The position numbers and the translations under genes are program-made. A model generated the notes under the pieces. That model was given only the letters and a program-made list of their open reading frames with translations. It did not search any database and was not told the origin of the DNA. A stretch of DNA of 64,000 nucleotides from Lathyrus oleraceus. Lineage: Eukaryota; Streptophyta; Magnoliopsida; Fabales; Fabaceae. Location: NCBI RefSeq assembly GCF_024323335.1, contig NC_066583.1, forward strand, positions 16,910,665 to 16,974,664, written 5' to 3'. Within the stretch, counting starts at the first letter, position 1. The number at the start of each line of letters is the position of its first letter. Positions 34,386-46,421 of the stretch are shown piece after piece.

Positions 34386-37300
34386 TGTCGCATCGCGCGA
34401 AAAACCGGCGGGAAAAGAAGAACAACAGAGCCGCCACCGTGCGTTATTTATCCCAGAAGAGGGAAAGGAAACGCTCAGAGTAAACCTAGGAAAGAACATG
34501 GTCTCGCGACCAAAGAGAATGGGTTCGGGAGTCGGTTATGCGAAGGGAAGGTATTAGCACCCCTACGCATCCGTAGTACTCTACGGGATCCACGCACAAA
34601 AGGAAGGAAAATTGGTTGCTAAACACTGCTCAAACTCACACACACACTGGCTGAAAGAGACACAAGAGACTGACTGAAACTGAACTCGGCAGGATGTCGC
34701 ATCCTGGGCCTACTTAGTCTATCAGGCATAGACATCAGAGTCCAAGTAGTTCGGACTGGGGAAACGACACATGCTCGCTAGGATGTCGCATCCTATGCAT
34801 ACGTATCTTCTCGGACGAGAGAAGAATCAGAGCATTCGTAGCTCGGCTGACACGCACACAAACCAACACAGGCAAAGGCAAACATGGAGCCTGAATGCCA
34901 ATCACTGGGCTTACATCAGCATCCGAACCTAAAACACACGCAAAGAGGCAAACGTGGAGCCCAAATGCCAATCACTGGACTTACATTGACATCCGAACCT
35001 AAACACACACACACTGGAACCCAAATGCCACTCGATGGACTTACATCGACTTCCAAGCACACAACAACACAACAGGTTGATAGGGAGTCGGGGACTCAGC
35101 CTATAACTGTCAAACACGCACAAACAAGACAGACAGCAAATGCTAAGGAGTCAGGGACTCGAGCCTAGCAAAGGTCAGACAACACACACAAAAAGAAAAA
35201 GAGCCCGGAGAGATCAGCTCAATCTCCTGCCTACATACTTCATCTGGTATGAAGATCAGGGCGATGTAGTTCCCCTACGCAGGGATAAAGGACTAGCCTA
35301 ACCAGATAACAGAGGGAGACACAACTAGGGAGACTACGACTCGAGCCTAGATTGTTATCATGCAAATCATCCCTAAGTTAAGGTTTCTAGCTAAATGGCA
35401 CAAGGGCCAACCTATCCTAAGTATGGCTCACACAGGAAGCAAGCCACACACACTTAACTTGCACAGGAAGCAAGCCAAGCAAAACCTAACTTGCACAGGA
35501 AGCAAGTCTAAACTAATCCTAACTTGCACCGGAAGCAAGTCAAACTATCCTAACTTGCACAGGAAGCAAGTCAAACAATCCTAACTTGCACAGGAAGCAA
35601 GTCAAACTATCCTAACTTGCACAGGAAGCAAGTCAAACTATCCTAACTTGCACAGGAAGCAAGTCAAACAATCCTAACTTGCACAGGAAGCAAGTCAAAC
35701 TATCCTAACTTGCACAGGAAGCAAGTCAAACTATCCTAACTTGCACAGGAAGCAAGTCAAACAATCCTACAAGCACAGATAGCACACACTATACACAAGC
35801 AAGTGGCTCAAACAAGGGTTAGGTTTTAGTCGAGGGGTCATATCAACCTCAACAAACAAACCTCTGGAACTGGGTGAATGTTGCTCTTAACCTTGCCATT
35901 GAGGGGCTAAGATGAAGCAGATGAAAGGATGAAGTGAGGATGAGACCTCACAGCTCTTATCCCTGGCCTGGGAGAGCTCAAGACAAGAATGTGTGGGTTC
36001 AGAAAGTGGGAACCCTTCTACACATTAAAACTGACTCAACTGTACAATTGTACAAGATCTTGGGTTTGTATCTGCAATGCATCAACACAGTGGTGTGAGC
36101 AAAGCGGATGACACACTGAATAGTGGGGGATAGATTGCATATCCCTACCTTCCACCAATTGCCTCTTCACTTAGGAGGACTTTGACTCTATGCAAGGACA
36201 AAAGTAAACAATCACAAACATTGCCTCTTAAGGAGGACTTCAGACAGTTGCCTGGCCAAGTAACAGGCCAGGTCTTCCAGACTACATGAAGTAAAAGAGA
36301 CATACCTCAATGAAAATTGCTTATACAAGCAAAGCAAAGCAAAAAGTTCACAAGGAACTAAGCAACTAAAGCACCTGAAACAGTCAAGCAGATGTTAGTA
36401 TGCAACTTCAAACAAAACAAACAGAAACAGACACCAACAGTCAATTAGAGGCACATGGATGTGCAAGGCACAAGGCTTAAGGCATGTGAGCCAAGCCACC
36501 TACAAAACACACAAGTTAGTCATGATATTTAAGCAAGCTCAGTCAAATGAATTGGTCTTAATGGCCATTTGATGGTCAACCTGAAAACACAAGCTCAAAG
36601 GTGAGTAACAGGACCACTAGGGCAAGCCTAGGGTCAAAAGAGATTAAGAAAGTCAAAACAGCAAGGGGTAAGTATCCAAAATCATGTTCAAACAATTAGG
36701 AAACAAAACCAATTGGGTTCACATTCATATCAATCATCATCATCATTTCATGAACCATTTAGGTCAAAGTATGGCAAACAGAAGCTCATAGGAGTCAACA
36801 GCAAGACTTAACTCAAAAGTCAACTCAAACATTTCCCAAAAATCACCAAATAAATCATGATCAAACCTAACACATAGCATGGTAAGCATGTCAAATTTCA
36901 TCCCATTTGGATGAGAGGAAGGCAGTCAATGAAAATCATGAAGTCAAACCAAATTCAAGCATGCACAAAGAAAGTCAACAAGCATGGGTCAACTTCAAAA
37001 AATCATATCAAATTGAAAACAAATGAGAAATGAATGAGATTAACACCAATGCCAATCTTGAGATGTCTAGTTATCACATATCAAATTTCATGTCCATCTA
37101 ATAAAGTATGAGAATTTCACAAATGAAATGGGAACATGTGTCACACAAAGTCAACTATTGACTAGGCAGGGGAGAAAATCTCAAACAATTAGGAAAATAG
37201 CTCAAATAAATCCAAGAAAATTCACATGTGAACTAGACATACAAGAGTAGGTTCATGCAAAATTTGGGGTCATTTGGATGTAAGGAAGCATGGTAATGAA

Positions 37301-40300
37301 AATCATGAAGTTGGACATCAATGGTGTGACACAAGTTGTCACACCCTAATTCAAAAAATCATATCTCACAAACCACAAATGATAAATTCACAAACTTTAT
37401 ACCAAAATCACCATGAATGTGTCTAGTTTAAGCACAAAAAATTTGGGAGCCATTGGATAAAGTATCATCATTTCACAAATGTTTTGGCAAGATGTACAAA
37501 ATTTGGTCACATGTCACAAACCCTAGCACCATTTAAAAACCACTCACCCAAAAATTCTGGAAAAATAATGATAAAAAAGTAGAGATCATGATGAACACAA
37601 CACAAAAAATCTCATTGAATTTGGATCAAAAATGAGCAAGTTATGAATTTTGGAAGGTTGGTTATAAAAATGTGAAATAAATGAAGCAAGAATGGCATTT
37701 TTGTAATATTTGAATCCACTTAACAAAACACAGTCGTTTTGGGCAGTAAATGGAATGTTTTGATTGGCTGGAGGGAGAAATGGCCATGCACACGAAAATG
37801 GGGGCAATTCTGGGCAAATTGGGATTAGGGTTCATATCCAAAAATCGTGATTTCACAATCTCATCCAAAAATCGAAATTGAATACATGGAAATGATCAGC
37901 AAGCCATGGCAAACAAGAATCTACCATTGATTTTCATTAAAACCACACAAAAGTCAAGAATCGAGCAGAAACCTATTCTAACATCAAACTTCAAAACCAT
38001 ATATCTTCATGGATAGATAATCATTTTCAAAAAGGAAAGCAACATGATACTCAGCATTGAAAGACATATACTAAACATGTATTAATTTGGAAAATAATGG
38101 AGCTCGAAAATTTACCAAACTGAACAGGGCAATGTTGAATGTGATGCTGGAGATGCTTCCAATGCTTGACAGGTATCCAAATAGCTTCAAAGGGTCCAAG
38201 GCAAGCTGTTTGACATTTAACTTGAACTTGAATCAAGCTGGAAATGAAGATGGCCACTGAACTGGTTTTTGCTTGATTTTGAGAAAGGTGATGTTTTTGA
38301 TTTTCAAACAGTGAGCAATGGAGGTTTGAGACAGCTTCAATATACCCTATGGATCATGACAAACTAATTTGCTAAGCTGGGAATGGCCTGAAAGTGAAAG
38401 TGGCTTTGAAAATGCAAATTTGATACAATGTGACAAGTTGAAAAGTGATTTTGAGTTCTTGATGTTTTCTGCAGGTTTTGAGGCTTTGGACACTTGCTAT
38501 GTGATATTTGAGATGTGTTTGCAATGCTCTTTTGATCAACAAGTGCTTAGAACAAAAGCTGTCATGTTTTGGCTATTTGGTGGCTTTTTGAATGAAATGT
38601 TGAGATGGACCAAACTGCTATGGTTGGCAAGGCAAGGTTTTGGTTTTGACAGCAAGAATGAAGAAATACTGTTATCAAAGCAAGGCAGGGTTTGTTACTT
38701 TGTTCAGTTTTTACAGGTTTTGGAAGAATGGCCAAGGGTGTATGGTTTGTGGCTGTTTTGTGGTGGGAGAGCAAGGGTTTTCTTGCTGCAGAGTTTGGAC
38801 AGAGTGAGTGAGATGCCAAGCAGGGTGAGGTAGTTTTAGGATAAGTGGTCAATGGTTTGCTGTGTGGCTGTCATGTTTGAAGCCACTGTGTTTTGGACAG
38901 GGAAGGTCAAATGCAAAAGAGCAGGGTCAAGGTTGGGAGAGTACTGTTATGCAGTTTTAGACACTGCTGCTAATGCCATACCAAAAAGTGAGGAGGACAT
39001 GGTGTTAAGCCAAAACCAGGTTTGGTTCCTCGGGGGTTTTGACAGAAAGAATTGGAAAATGCCAAGCCATCTATGGGTGTGGTGCAGGTTTGAGGATTAG
39101 TTAGGCCCTTTGCTTTTTGCTGCAGTGTGGTTCTTTCTCCTGATTTTGATGCAGGAAAATAAAGTGTCTAATATGCTGTTCTCAAGCTATGCCATGCTAT
39201 TAGACATCTCCTTTTGGTTTTGGCAAGGCTTAGGTTATGTCATTTGGTGTTTTTTTTGAATAGGTCTTGAAGGAGTGCAAGAAGAGATTGTCTTTTGAAG
39301 ATGAATAAAAGGTTGGTTTAAAGGCAATGGCTATTGGAAGTTGCTTTTTTGGTGGTAAGGCAAAGGCAAGGTTTGGTCCTATGAGAATTTCTTGACTGGT
39401 TTGGAAAAATGCAAAATGTGTTTTTTGAGAGAATGAACTGATGTGTGCAGTGTTTTTCTTTGTATGGTATGGCTGCAATTCTGGTTTACAAAATGAGGAA
39501 TGGATGGTGAAGCATCAATGCAAGGCTAGGCTAGGTTCATTGGTGTTTTGGACAGAAATTTGAAAATGGCCAAAAGTGAAGTGTTTTGTGAATGAGAGCA
39601 CAACCAAGTTTTTCTTGCTGTTGGATGTTGGCTTTTTGATGCTGCAGGATTTGACAGTGTGGCAAATGAAGGTTGCTAGGTTGCTGCAGGGTTTGGACAC
39701 ACAAATGCAAGGCTCAAGTTTGGTTCTTTTCTGTTTTGACAGGTTTCTTTTGGTAAATGCAAGTGAGGTCCATGGATGTGAAGTTAATTTTGGCAAGGCC
39801 AAGCTTGATCTTTTGTGTTTTTTTTTTGGACTGAACTTGCAAAAGGCCCAGATGTGGTTTTGTTTCGCGTCCCTCCATTTCTACTGGTTTTTGCCCCTAG
39901 TCGTATTTCACATGACAGGAAAACCAACATAACCCATGCTGTCTTGTACTGCCTGTTCTTTTTGACAGCTTTTGTGTAAAAATGCCAAGATGATGTCTTA
40001 ATGAAAAATGAGTGAAGTTCTGTAGTGTGTTGTTTTGGTTAGGTTGGACAAGTTTTGTAATGATGGACAAGGCTGCTGTTTAGAAGTTCTTCTGGTTTTT
40101 TCTGTTTTTTGACAGCCCTTGTGAAATGCAAGTAATGATGATTTTGAGAGAGAGTGAAATTCTGTGTGTGAATGCTGCTCTTGTTTATTTTTGACAGAAA
40201 ATGTGTTGGTTTTGAAATTTTGTTGTCCTCTCTCCTTTGTGGTTTGGCCAGGTTTTGACAGAAAAGTGTGCCAAGCAAGATAAGAGCATGGTTGGAGAAA

Positions 40301-41710
40301 AAGTGAAGGTGATTGTGGTATGCTGCTACTGTTAATGCTATTGTCCTTGACAGCAAAATGGTGGATAAAAATCTGCCATGGACAGTACAAGTTATGGTTG
40401 GAAGTATGGTAGCATTTGTCCTTTCCAAAATTTAAGCAAGCAAGGAATGGCTTCTTGTCTTGCTGTTAATTTTAGGCTGCAGATGAGGCTTCAAATGACA
40501 GAAAAATGACTTGCCAATTTCTGTTTGAAGGTACCAAGGCATGGTTCAAATGTAGGCATGGAGAGCATGGGTGAAATTGTACCTTTCTTACAATTCAAGC
40601 AACCAAGCAATGGCCTTATGTACTGCACATTTTGACTTTGCAAACACACTTAAAATGACATTTCTGAGCTTTCCCAATTGGCCAAATGTTGAAAAAAAGT
40701 TTATATCAAAAAGTCAACTCATGGTCAAACTTGCATTTAAATGAAAGAGGTCAAAATATGCCATTTTGATTGGTGAAGTTTGGGCTCATGAAATTTATAT
40801 TTTTGGAAAGAGGGGATCAAATGTGACTTGTAGGAAAAAACCCCACCAAAATTGGCCAAACGGTTTGAGAGATATGGCCCTTTGAAGTTCAAGATTTTCT
40901 GAAATCGATTCGATCATAACTTGCCAACCACACATGGGAATTGAGAGTTCTAGGACTTTTTGGAAACGGGAGAACAAGATCTTCAACTTTCATGTTGGGC
41001 AAAAATTCATTTGAGGCTTGTATCAAAATGTAAGTTTGAGGATCAAGACTTTCCATTTATGGCAGGTTTCAGTTTCAGGCCCAGTTTCTATTTTGGGAAA
41101 TTTTGATCTGGCTTCAAATTCCTCCATGATGGTGTTTGGCATGATGTATGATGACTATTTGGACATGAATGAACTCTCACAAACCACTTCCAATCATCCA
41201 ATCACTGATTAAATGGACAGTTGACCAACAGTTGACTTTTAGGATTTCTGTCTGATTGTGCATTGACTGGTGACTCCCAAACCCTAATTCCTTGAGAACT
41301 TGACTTCAAATGATGTTCCAAGTTGTATGGACTCTTGATTATTGATCATGGTGCCCAAATTCCACAAGAATGGCCACCATCCACTGCTTTGACTGACAGT
41401 TGACTTTTTAAGGGTTTTTGACTATCTGTGTATGAACTGCTGACCTCTGAGCCCTCAACCCTTGACCAAAATACTCCAAATAGACCTCCAAGCCATGTGA
41501 ACTTGTTGGACAAACCCTAAGGCCTTGATTTAATGAGAAATTCCTTTGCTTGCTTGGTTGACTGATCAGGAGATTAGTTTGACCTAATTCTTGATTGCTT
41601 GCTCTTGAGGCAACTGTGAACAATGCAAATGCTATGCAATGGACCATGATATGCTATGACCTAATATGAAAATGTATGTACAATGATAGGTGCAAATTTG
41701 AGGTGCTACA
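34386..41710 (-). repeat. 5' LTR of element B
   Basis: Near-identical copy of 20036-27356, carrying the ten-copy 31-bp repeat (35458-35756) and the repeat block (about 38350-40600). It ends GGTGCTACA at 41710 and is followed not by a target duplication but by PPT-side internal sequence. Confidence 0.93.
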
Positions 41711-41802
41711 ACTGCCCCTATTCAATCAGCTGGGAACCCGAATGGATGAGAGCAACGGCTGTCAGACTTTCAGGGTAAACAGGGATTGAATACCAAGAAC
41801 CG
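41711..41802 (-). other. Extra piece of B internal sequence beyond its right LTR
   Basis: The 92 bases match 27357-27448 (PPT and the start of the 3' UTR), with one difference noticed. They break off at AACCGT, where LTR A resumes at a point equivalent to 3296. This is internal sequence on the wrong side of an LTR, as left by a tandem (LTR-internal-LTR-internal) array that was later cut by deletion. Confidence 0.88.
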
Positions 41803-44293
41803 TGATAAACCTTAAGATGTCTACTAATCACATGTCAAATTTCATGTCCATCCAATAATGTATGAGAATTTCACAAATCATATGGCATCATGTGTCACAA
41901 AAGTCAACATTTTGGTCAAACAGGGGAGAAATTATCAATCAAATAGAAAATGCCATCAATAATTCCAGAAAAACTCATACACATTCTCAACATCCATAAG
42001 CATGTTCATGCAAACAATCAGACCAATTTGAGTTCATTAGGAAAGGTAATTAAAATCATGAAGTTGGACATCAATGGTGTGACACAAATTGTCACACCCT
42101 AATTCAAAAAATTATAACTCACAAACCAACAATGATAAATTCACAAAATCTACACCAAAATCATCATGGATGTGTCTAGTTTAAGCACAAAAAATTTGGG
42201 AATCATTGGATAAAGTATCACCATTTCACAATCAATTTGGCATAGCATACATAAAATGGACCACATGAACAAACCCTAGCATAATCCAAAATTCACACAT
42301 GCAAAAAATCTGGAAAAATCATGATAAAAAACTAGAGGTCATGCAGAGCATTTTGCAAAAAATCCCATGAATTTTGGATCAAAAATGAAGCACTTATGAT
42401 TTTTGTAATATGGCCATGGCAAATGAAATAAAATTGCAAAATAACATGAATTAATTAAATAATTAAACACGCAATGGCATAATGGTAATATTGGAGTCCC
42501 TTAAGTGAAACGCGGTTTCACTTAAGGGAATGAAGCATCCTGATTGGTCATGGCCTAATGAAACAGTGCCTTCATGCACCAACACAAGTCCAAACACGAG
42601 CAAACGCGTTTTCTAGGGTTCGCTACAGTAGTGTGTTCATCATGGGGAAGAACAAATTTCCCAGAAATGGGAATCAACCACACTAATCAACTTGTCTTAA
42701 CATGCTCAATACAAATCTAACCTCATTTTTCATCAATTCGAGCTAATCAACATGAAATGAGCAAGAACATATTTGAACACGAAACTTAAAAACCAAATTT
42801 CTCACTCAATACACAACCATTTTACACGATTTAAAGTTCAGCAAAGTCAGCATAAAAGGATCTTTCTAAAGCATATCATGGTTTTGGAAATGGTTAGGGT
42901 CGAAAACTTACCAAATCTGAAGCACAGTTGCGATTTGATGGTTGTTTGGTTGCAAATGGCCGAAACAGATGTACCAATATGCTTTAGATGATGAATGGAG
43001 AAGGAGTTTTAGCTTAGCAACCTTGATTCGAGCTCCAAACAAAATCTGCCATGGAAGGAGCTTTAAGGTGACAATCACGATTCTTTGCTTACAGTTGTGC
43101 TTTGATGCTTGAAAATGCTCCACGGATGTTGGTAGATGATGACACAAAGGACCAAGGCTCGAGCTCTTTGAAGTTTTACCAAGAAATTCCAAAATGAAGA
43201 ATTGAATATTTGAGAGCAAAATGGATTTTGGTCTGTTTTAGAAAGTTGTGGCTAGGGCTTCTGCAGATTGGAAAATGAAATATATATGTCTGTTTAGCAT
43301 TGTTAATCATGATTAATTGGAATTTGGTTAAAAGAGGTGTTTTGCCAATTTTGCTAAAATCCATTCAAGTTGCATGGGGGTGCATGGATGTGCACGAATT
43401 TGGGCCTTAGACAACCTCTAAACATGATTTCTGAACTATTCCAATTGGCACAAAGTGTTGGAAATGCTTATTTTGAAAGTCCATTTTTTCACTTCACTTA
43501 ATTTAATTCATGCTACTTTGAAAATGGCCATTTTGATTGGTAAACTTTTGATGAATTGTGATGACAAATTTGGATAGAGCACATCAAATAGGACTTGTAG
43601 CAAAAAACCCCACCCAATTTGGCCAAATGGTTTGGAAGATATGCCACTTTGAAGTTCAAAATTGTTTGAGAATGATTTGATCATAACTTGCCAACCATAC
43701 ATGGGAATTGAGTGTTCTTGGACTTTTTGGAAAGGCAAGAACAAGATCTTCAACTTTCATGTTGGGCAAAAATTCATTTGAAGCTTGTATGATGATGTAA
43801 TTTTGAGGATCAAGACTTTCCATTTTTGGCAAATTCCAATTACAGGTCAACTTTCTATTTTTGGAAATTTCTTGTTTGACTTCAAATTCTTCAATGTGGA
43901 TGCTTGACATGTTATATGAGGCTTATATGGGCATGAATGAGACCTCTCAAACCAATTCCCACCATCAAATCTCTGATTAAATGCACAGTTGACCAACAGT
44001 TGACTTTCTAGGGTTTCTGGTGGACTGCACACTGACTGATGACTTCTGAGCAATCAAACCTTGACCAAATCACTTCAAAAGGACCCTTAGGTCATGTGAA
44101 CATGTTGGACCAACCCTAGGGCTTTGTCTCAATGGAAATTGCACTGGCTTGCTTGATTGACTGATTCTCCTGACCAGTTTGACCTAATTCTTCTGAATGG
44201 CTTGCACTAGGGCAAAGGGACAATGCAATGTTATGTTAATGACCTAATATGAAATGAATGTACAAAAGGTAGGTGCAAATTTTAGGTGCTACA
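41803..44293 (-). repeat. 5' LTR of element A, second part
   Basis: Matches 3296-5802 with small differences. It includes the shortened palindrome (42498-42528). The right end GGTGCTACA is followed by the CATTC duplication. Confidence 0.93.
43279..43287 (-). promoter_or_regulatory. TATA-like box of the A 5' LTR
   Basis: The minus strand reads ACATATATATTTC, followed by GC-richer sequence. The left LTR has the same at 4774-4782, and LTR D has AATATAAGG at the homologous place. TTGAC/GTCAA motifs are frequent upstream in U3. The transcription start has not been located. Confidence 0.4.
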
Positions 44294-44298
44294 CATTC
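44294..44298. repeat. Target site duplication of element A, right copy (CATTC)
   Basis: Identical to 1043-1047. Beyond it the env-like frame of element C continues. Confidence 0.92.
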
Positions 44299-45411
44299 TC
44301 CTACATAACACCTCCCGGTGCAACTCAGTTTCTCACCGGACTCGCCATATTCAGAATGTTCGGCACTGAGTATTCTTTGAACCAAACGCAAATAGCCCAA
44401 ATACTTGGTTTCCTACATGGAGATGGAGTTCACTGTCGCATCCCTGACGGATGGTCTGAAATAGAATTTGGAGTATGGCACAGTCTTACCAATGTTAACG
44501 TCACAAGCTGGGATGCACTTAACGCAACATACATTCATAACCCGACTATCAGATATTTCCATCGAGTCTTAGGACACACGGCCTTCGGAAGAGTCAACAA
44601 CCATAAAGTAAACTCTAAGGAGCTTTTATTCCTTCATTGTGTGTTCACTCTGGTGGTGTTCAATGCTACCCTGTTCTTATTAGCCAACATCCATGCTAAC
44701 TGCATGAGAGGTAACACAACATTCTGTTTTGGAGGAATCATCACTTCCATAGCATTGGGCCTGAATCTAGGAGATAGGCTTGCTAACTTACCTTCCTTGT
44801 CGGCCGAGTTCCTTAATATCGACTATTGTCGCTCCTCGCACCTTATCAAAATCAGAGACGATGGAAGATACCACCCTGTGGTTCAGAGTAAGATAGTCCG
44901 ATGAGTCATTATGCCTAACAGGAATCGTATAGATCCGCATAACATAGAAAATTGGATTTTTGATTTAAATGCTCCTGAGCCCATTGAAGAAGATCCTACT
45001 AATAATGAGGCTGATGAAATTGAAAAATAGTTGGACCGACAGGTGCCACAACCACCTCCTGAGCATGCTACAGAGACATCTTCCCAAAACCAACAAATAA
45101 ATGAGCTTCGACCCGCCACCATGGAATACATCTATGTTGAGATGTTGCGACATAACCAAAGGATGGAAAAGCGCCAAACCGAAATGATGCAAGCGATCCA
45201 GCAAATACAAAGAAACCAGCATGACTATGCAAACTAGCATGACCAAGGGATGGCGGAACTATCCGAAGAAATGCATGCCTTGACATATCTTGTGGATGCC
45301 ATCCAGGAATACCCTCAGCATGTGGGTTTGGACCCTACCCGACATGGTAGAAGTGAACATGCACGAGCAAGAGTTAGAGCATGTAGAGCCCAACGTCGTG
45401 GCGAAGAGTAG
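44299..45411 (+). pseudogene. Env-like / Athila ORF-1-type gene of element C, 3' part
   Basis: It continues the 784-1047 frame. The first 200 codons contain family-like motifs (LTGLAIFRMFG, FHRVLGHTAFGR, a hydrophobic stretch LHCVFTLVVFNATLFLL at about 44630-44680, and FCFGGIITSIALGL). After the stop at 44902-44904 the same frame continues as sensible protein through TAG 45028-45030 and TAG 45235-45237 to TAG 45409-45411. Its last third is rich in E, Q, M and R, likely coiled coil. With the stop at 1003 there are four internal stops, each explicable as a C-to-T change. The total frame would be about 458 codons. Whether the hydrophobic stretch is a membrane segment is unclear. Confidence 0.65.
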
Positions 45412-45471
45412 TGATCCTCCTGTTTCTCCTCTTTTCTCACTTTATTTTGTCGCATTGAGGATAATGCTTTG

Positions 45472-45488
45472 TTTAAGTGTGGGAGGGA
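45472..45488 (+). other. Internal polypurine box 2 of element C
   Basis: TTTAAGTGTGGGAGGGA, preceded by 'attgaggataatg' at 45454. It is a close copy of box 1 (45-61). The two boxes flank the env-like cassette. Confidence 0.5.
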
Positions 45489-46421
45489 ATCCTTACCGTT
45501 TCGTTTATTTGTTTCTTTCTAATTAGACATAACAAAATTTTTGTCTTTCGTTTATTTGTTTCTATCTAATTAGCCATAACAATTTTTTTTTGTTTTTATG
45601 TTAAATGCATACCCTACGAGTATATAGGTTGTCTTACATAGGTTCTGTTATGAAGCTGAGAGAAATCTAACAAGATTGATACCGTCCTAACACCTTAGAT
45701 CTCTCACTTCTGCGAGATCAGTTTGAATACCCATTATACCGATACCTTAAGTTTCCGTTCTAGATTAACCCCTAGTAGTTTATACTAGCAGTCAACATCG
45801 TCTTAAACACAAACCATGTGAAGAGTCGATGAATATAAGTGATTGATACCTACGAATTGAGAAGATCCTTCATACTTTTTCTATTGAGAAATTGAAAATG
45901 CACCATACAAACGATTGCAAGATATACAAAAGGAAAGAAAAACCCGTTGCTGGTTGGTTCAGAGGTACCTGGTACTAGACTCAGTTGGGCGAACTAGGGT
46001 TCAATCCCCCACAACCTTCAATTGGGATATATAAAGGGTTACCACACTCGTGTACCAGACCCCGTGCTAAAAAACGATCAAAGCCACTAACCGGCTACTT
46101 CACTAAGTGCGTGTAAAGGCAAAGGGCTTAATGTGATTTCGCTAGAATGAAACCGAGTGAAATAGAAACAAGAAGCATTAGGTTGAGCTATAATAGCATG
46201 ATTCAACTTGGTTTGTATAGAGGAGAGATTTATGTTAATGCTTGTTGCTTGTGTCGTTACTGTATCTTTAGTGTTTTACTTGAGTATCTGTCATTCTAAC
46301 GAAATACCTAACCACCACGTACGAATTGAAGTTGTGTCATGTATTCGCGGTTAACTAGTGTTTCGAATTTTATACTGATTATTTTCTTGAGGACAAGCAA
46401 AGATTCAAGTATAGGAGAGTT
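45489..46421 (+). other. 3' untranslated region and 3' PPT of element C
   Basis: No gene is seen. The end (46386-46421) reads cttgaggacaag... then TTCAAGTATAGGAGAGTT, the usual purine-rich run directly before an Athila-type 3' LTR. Confidence 0.6.

Larger units (their letters stand above)
20036..41802 (-). mobile_element. Element B: non-autonomous Ogre derivative with 7.3-kb LTRs, nested in LTR A
   Basis: Two nearly identical LTRs (20036-27356 and 34386-41710) flank a 7.0-kb internal region that holds a PPT, a repetitive 3' UTR, an integrase C-terminal remnant, an A-rich junction, an RT N-terminal remnant, intron-like sequence, gag-pro remnants, a leader and a perfect PBS. ORF1, the gag core, the protease core, RT, RNase H and the integrase core are gone, so mobilisation would need proteins from a helper such as an A-type element. 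To the right of the second LTR lie 92 extra bases of PPT-side internal sequence before LTR A resumes, and no matching target duplication is found there. Confidence 0.9.
1048..44293 (-). mobile_element. Element A: full-length Ogre-type Ty3/gypsy retrotransposon (minus strand), interrupted by element B
   Basis: Reading leftward from 44293: 5' LTR (44293-41803 plus 20035-18344), PBS, leader, ORF1, gag-protease, intron, RT-RNase H-RNase H, integrase, long 3' UTR, PPT and 3' LTR (5802-1048). The order, the extra ORF1, the intron and the giant LTRs match the Ogre group of the Tat lineage. Excluding element B it is about 21.5 kb. The two LTRs differ by roughly 1% by eye, and a 559-bp stretch (left copy 2737-3295) is missing from the right LTR where B lies. 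Pol carries one premature stop and ORF1 two, so this copy is probably not autonomous now. Confidence 0.92.

Noticed and set aside
44254..44298. ATG at 44254 as the start of the right-hand env-like frame
   Set aside because: The bases before 44294 belong to LTR A. The true frame comes from 784-1047.
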